From Candidatus Aminicenantota bacterium (GTDB lineage: Bacteria > Acidobacteriota > Aminicenantia > JAMOAD01): a stretch of DNA of 34,531 nucleotides. The notes under the pieces were generated by a model. It was not told the DNA's origin, searched no databases, and saw only the letters and a list, made by a program, of their open reading frames with translations. The DNA lies in assembly GCA_027067555.1 (NCBI GenBank), contig JAMOVU010000106.1, positions 1-34,531 on the forward strand, given 5' to 3'. The position numbers and the translations under genes were made by a program. This document shows positions 31,443 through 34,531 of the stretch, in pieces (within the stretch, counting starts at the first letter, position 1; each line of letters opens with the position of its first letter).

Positions 31443-34054
31443 TTAATAAAATAATAAAGAAATATATCCTTTTGTTTGGGTTTATTGTTTTATCTCTTAT
31501 GGTTGCTCTAAACTCTTATTCAATGACCAAAAATGGCAAAAACTTTTCCGAGTCTTTTCCTGAAGGGATAACAAGAATCTGGATTGGGCCTCAATACTGG
31601 GCAAATCGCTTACAGGACTGGCAGGTTAATAATGGCAGATTGGAGTGTGTCACTTCTCAACCGAATCGGAATGTTAATATTCTGACATGGCGGCTGAAAA
31701 AGGAAGATGGTGATTTTGTAATAATGTTTAAAACAGGTCTTCTTTCCCCTGAGCTTTCGGGAGATAGAATGAGCTGGATTGGCTTGAGAATTGGAGCAAG
31801 AGGAAAATTCAATGATTATCGTGATGATGCCATCTACGGAAAAGGACTTAATGCAGGTATTACCACAGCCGGAGAGCTCTTTATTGGGGATTTACCGGTA
31901 AAAGAGGATGGTAATGCAAAAGCTCTAATTCCTTTTGTAAAAAAAGGTTTGATTTTAAAATATGAATTAAAACACCGGAAGGGAGTATATAAACTTATTT
32001 TAAGTGCGATTAATCCTGAAACAGGGAAGGTCATTTCTTCGGTTGAGGAAGATGATGTCCCATATCAGCAATTATACGGTAGTATAGCTCTGGTAAGCAG
32101 TTTTAACAAAAAGCCGAAAAACAATGAGATTCCAAGCTGCTGGTTTGATGATTTGATTATGAAGGGTTCAAAATTGGTTCATTATCCCGAGCGCAAGTTT
32201 GGTCCTATCCTCTTTGCTCAATATACACTTAGCAGAAATATCTTGAAAATGAATGCTCAGATGCCACCGGTCGGGGATAAGGATGGAAAAGAAGTTAGCT
32301 TTCAAATTAAGAAAAATAGTGATGGAAATTGGATTACAATTCAAAGGGCACCGATTGATAAGGATGCCAGAACAGCTACTTTCAGAATTGAAAATTGGGA
32401 TGATACAAAGGATGTTTCCTACAGGCTGGCATATTCTCTTAACACGGGAAATGGAAAGATGAGAGAGTTTTACCTTACAGGTACAATCAGAAAAAATCCT
32501 GTGGATAAAGAAAAGTTTGTCCTGGCAGCTTTTACGGGAAATAATGATCTCGGTTTTCCCAATAAAGAGGTTTATGAAGCAATCAAAAAACTGAATCCTG
32601 ATATGTTGTTTTTTTCGGGTGATCAGATATATGAAAGAGTCGGAGGTTTTGGAGTTCAGCGTGCTCCTCTTGAAAAAGCCATTCTGGATTATCTTAGAAA
32701 ATGGTATCTTTACGGATGGGAGTATGGTGAGCTTTTCCGTGACCGTCCCTCAATAAGCATTCCGGATGATCATGATGTTTATCACGGAAATGTTTGGGGA
32801 TGCGGAGGCAAAGCGGCACCTAAAGATAAGAGGGGATACGAAGCTCAGGATGCAGGAGGATATAAAATGCCTGCCCGCTGGGTGAAGATGGTTGATAGAA
32901 CGCAGACAGCCAATTTACCGGACCCTTATGATCCCACACCTGTAAAACAGGGAATAGATGTTTATTACACATCCTTGAACTATGGTGGCTTGAGTTTTGC
33001 CATTGTTGAAGATCGTAAGTTCAAATCCGCTCCAAAACCATTGCTGCCTGAGGCAAAGGTGGTCAATGGCTGGGCGCAAAATCCCAACTGGGATCCTGTT
33101 ACTCAGGGGGATGTGCCGGGAGCAAAACTATTGGGTGACCGTCAGCTTAAATTTCTTAATCATTGGGTTGCCGACTGGTCCCATGGGGCAAAGATGAAAG
33201 TCCTTCTTTCGGCTACCATATTAGAGGATCTTGCAACTCTTCCAAGTGGTGAACACTTGGATGAGATTGTTCCCAGGTTAAGAATACTGAAAGAGGGCGA
33301 GTATCCTCCGGATGATGAGCCTGTAGCCGACATGGATTCCAATGGATGGCCTCAAACAGGAAGAAACAAAGTTGTGAAAATCATTCGCAAGGGTTTTGCT
33401 ATTCATATTGCGGGGGATCAGCATTTGGCAAGTTTTACGCAATACGGAGTGGACGATTGGAGAACAAGTAGTTTTGCATTTTGTGTCCCCGCCATTTCAA
33501 ACATTTGGCCCCGTCGCTGGTATCCAAAGGAGGGTGGTAAAAACCGTAAACCGGGAGCACCGAAATATACAGGTGATTTTTTTGATGGTTTTGGTAATAG
33601 AATGACTGTTTATGCTGTTGCAAATCCTGTGTATACCGGTAAAAAACCTTCAAAGCTCTATGATCGCTCAACGGGTTATGGAATTATTGTTTTTAACAAA
33701 AAAACAAGAGAGATTACCTCACATTGCTATCCCCGTTTTGTGGATCCAACATCTCCCAATGTCAGGGAGTATCCCGGATGGCCCATTACAATTAGTCAGT
33801 TTGACAATTACAGACGCAAACCTTACGGATGGCTGCCAACAATAAAATCAGACATAATTGATCCTGTTGTAAAAGTATTTAATGAAAAGACAGGAGAGCT
33901 CGTGTATGCTGTCAGGATAAAAGGTAATACTTTTGACCCTCCCGTATTTGAAGATGGAATTTATAGAATAGAGGTAGGAGATGATGAAAGGGGAGGATAC
34001 AGGAAGTATGATGGGCTCAGACCTGAAAAGAAAAAGGGAGCTAAAAGATTATAA
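31439..34054 (+). CDS. Exported PhoD-like metallophosphoesterase, large form
   Basis: This 871-residue protein starts with a signal peptide or anchor (basic start, hydrophobic 9-24). Residues about 38-245 form a beta-sandwich-like region with IGLRIGARG and WFDDLIMKGSK, resembling carbohydrate-binding domains. After a linker comes a PhoD-type metallophosphatase: FSGDQIYER (GDQ 394-396), IPDDHDVYHGN (443-451) and HIAGDQHLAS (659-662) supply metal ligands. It probably cleaves phosphodiester or phosphomonoester bonds outside the cell. Comparable long forms occur in planctomycete-like genomes rich in polysaccharide enzymes. The next gene encodes a beta-helix protein. Confidence 0.85.
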   Translation: MINKIIKKYILLFGFIVLSLMVALNSYSMTKNGKNFSESFPEGITRIWIGPQYWANRLQDWQVNNGRLECVTSQPNRNVNILTWRLKKEDGDFVIMFKTGLLSPELSGDRMSWIGLRIGARGKFNDYRDDAIYGKGLNAGITTAGELFIGDLPVKEDGNAKALIPFVKKGLILKYELKHRKGVYKLILSAINPETGKVISSVEEDDVPYQQLYGSIALVSSFNKKPKNNEIPSCWFDDLIMKGSKLVHYPERKFGPILFAQYTLSRNILKMNAQMPPVGDKDGKEVSFQIKKNSDGNWITIQRAPIDKDARTATFRIENWDDTKDVSYRLAYSLNTGNGKMREFYLTGTIRKNPVDKEKFVLAAFTGNNDLGFPNKEVYEAIKKLNPDMLFFSGDQIYERVGGFGVQRAPLEKAILDYLRKWYLYGWEYGELFRDRPSISIPDDHDVYHGNVWGCGGKAAPKDKRGYEAQDAGGYKMPARWVKMVDRTQTANLPDPYDPTPVKQGIDVYYTSLNYGGLSFAIVEDRKFKSAPKPLLPEAKVVNGWAQNPNWDPVTQGDVPGAKLLGDRQLKFLNHWVADWSHGAKMKVLLSATILEDLATLPSGEHLDEIVPRLRILKEGEYPPDDEPVADMDSNGWPQTGRNKVVKIIRKGFAIHIAGDQHLASFTQYGVDDWRTSSFAFCVPAISNIWPRRWYPKEGGKNRKPGAPKYTGDFFDGFGNRMTVYAVANPVYTGKKPSKLYDRSTGYGIIVFNKKTREITSHCYPRFVDPTSPNVREYPGWPITISQFDNYRRKPYGWLPTIKSDIIDPVVKVFNEKTGELVYAVRIKGNTFDPPVFEDGIYRIEVGDDERGGYRKYDGLRPEKKKGAKRL

Positions 34055-34134
34055 AAATGGTTTAGCAATAAGTATTTGTACTATAAAAACTAAATACCTC
34101 ATACTTTAGTGTTAAATTTTAATTGAGAGGCTAA

Positions 34135-34531
34135 ATGAAAATATTAAGGAAAAAAAATATTTTTCTGATTATTTTATTGGTTTTATGTTATTCTCTTGTT
34201 AATGCTGATGTAAGATTTTATGTTTCTCCGAAGGGGAATGATCTGAATCCGGGTACGGCTGAAAAGCCACTTGCATCATTAAAGGGGGCAAGGGATGCAA
34301 TCCGAAAATACAGAAAAGAACACCCTTCCGCCGGTACTTTTATTGTTATGATTTCAGACGGCACATATACAATGAAAGAGCCTTTTGTATTGACACCCGA
34401 AGACAGCGGAACACCTGAGCACCCTGTCATATATAGAGCTGAAGAAGGAGCCACTCCGGTTTTTAGCGGAGGCAGGAAAATCACCGGATTTTTTGTAAAT
34501 AAAAATGGTATCTGGGAAGTAAAAATCAAAA
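34135..34531 (+). CDS. Secreted right-handed parallel beta-helix protein, N-terminal part
   Basis: The ATG follows GAGAGG and the frame is still open at the right edge, so only 132 residues are visible. A signal peptide (KILRKKNIFLIILLVLCYS, ending near VNA) is followed by FYVSPKGNDLNPGTAEKPLASLKGARDAIR. That opening is typical of secreted beta-helix proteins (DUF1565/pectate-lyase-like) that bind or cut polysaccharides. DGTYTMKEPFVLTPEDSGT and then a GRKITGF turn continue the pattern. It follows the PhoD-like gene by 80 bases and probably works on the same extracellular polymer. Confidence 0.85.
   Translation, partial: MKILRKKNIFLIILLVLCYSLVNADVRFYVSPKGNDLNPGTAEKPLASLKGARDAIRKYRKEHPSAGTFIVMISDGTYTMKEPFVLTPEDSGTPEHPVIYRAEEGATPVFSGGRKITGFFVNKNGIWEVKIK

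Overview
The window is a gene-dense, AT-rich bacterial chromosome segment. An O-antigen-ligase-type enzyme, two probable lipoproteins and exported polymer-active proteins suggest a diderm (Gram-negative-type) cell. TTG and GTG starts are common, and short stop/start overlaps show translational coupling. I could not place the organism in a named phylum. It looks like an uncultured or little-studied lineage. No rRNA, tRNA, CRISPR array or transposase was found. All calls come from reading the sequence and translations by eye.

Layout. Positions 1-4453 are a forward metabolic run: the tail of rpiB, glyA, a DUF342 protein, then a glutamine-dependent NAD synthetase split into an amidase gene and a synthetase gene. 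A diguanylate cyclase and an Asn-rich protein of unknown role follow on the minus strand (4450-6947). From 7070 to 9253 lie small genes and structured leaders: two lipoproteins, a shortened ARPP-1-like protein and a lone HicB-like protein. Positions 9299-11520 look like an accessory island, with an XRE regulator, an operator-like palindrome, a DUF697-type GTPase and a large palindrome. Then come an O-antigen ligase-like gene, a large unknown gene, a minus-strand operon (SPFH, DUF4388, rhomboid protease), an Rsm22-type methyltransferase and a flavin amine oxidase. The run recG-rsmD-membrane protein-addA-addB (20097-29601) is a DNA repair block. The right end holds a PhoD-like phosphatase and the start of a parallel beta-helix protein.

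Two observations stand out. First, the 3' end of addB is present twice, at 29486-29611 and 31094-31219. Between the copies sit one antisense AAA_14/DUF4143 ATPase gene and a 54-bp imperfect palindrome. The first 32 bases of the two copies are identical. The rest differ mostly in ways that preserve the protein, and both copies keep the terminal iron-sulfur cysteines. This looks like a 1.6-kb single-gene mobile unit that enters a gene's end and regenerates it.

Second, at least eight sigma-70-type promoters place the predicted transcription start on, or within a few bases of, an ATG that has no ribosome binding site. This suggests that leaderless mRNAs, sometimes starting with a short upstream peptide, are common in this organism beside normal Shine-Dalgarno genes.
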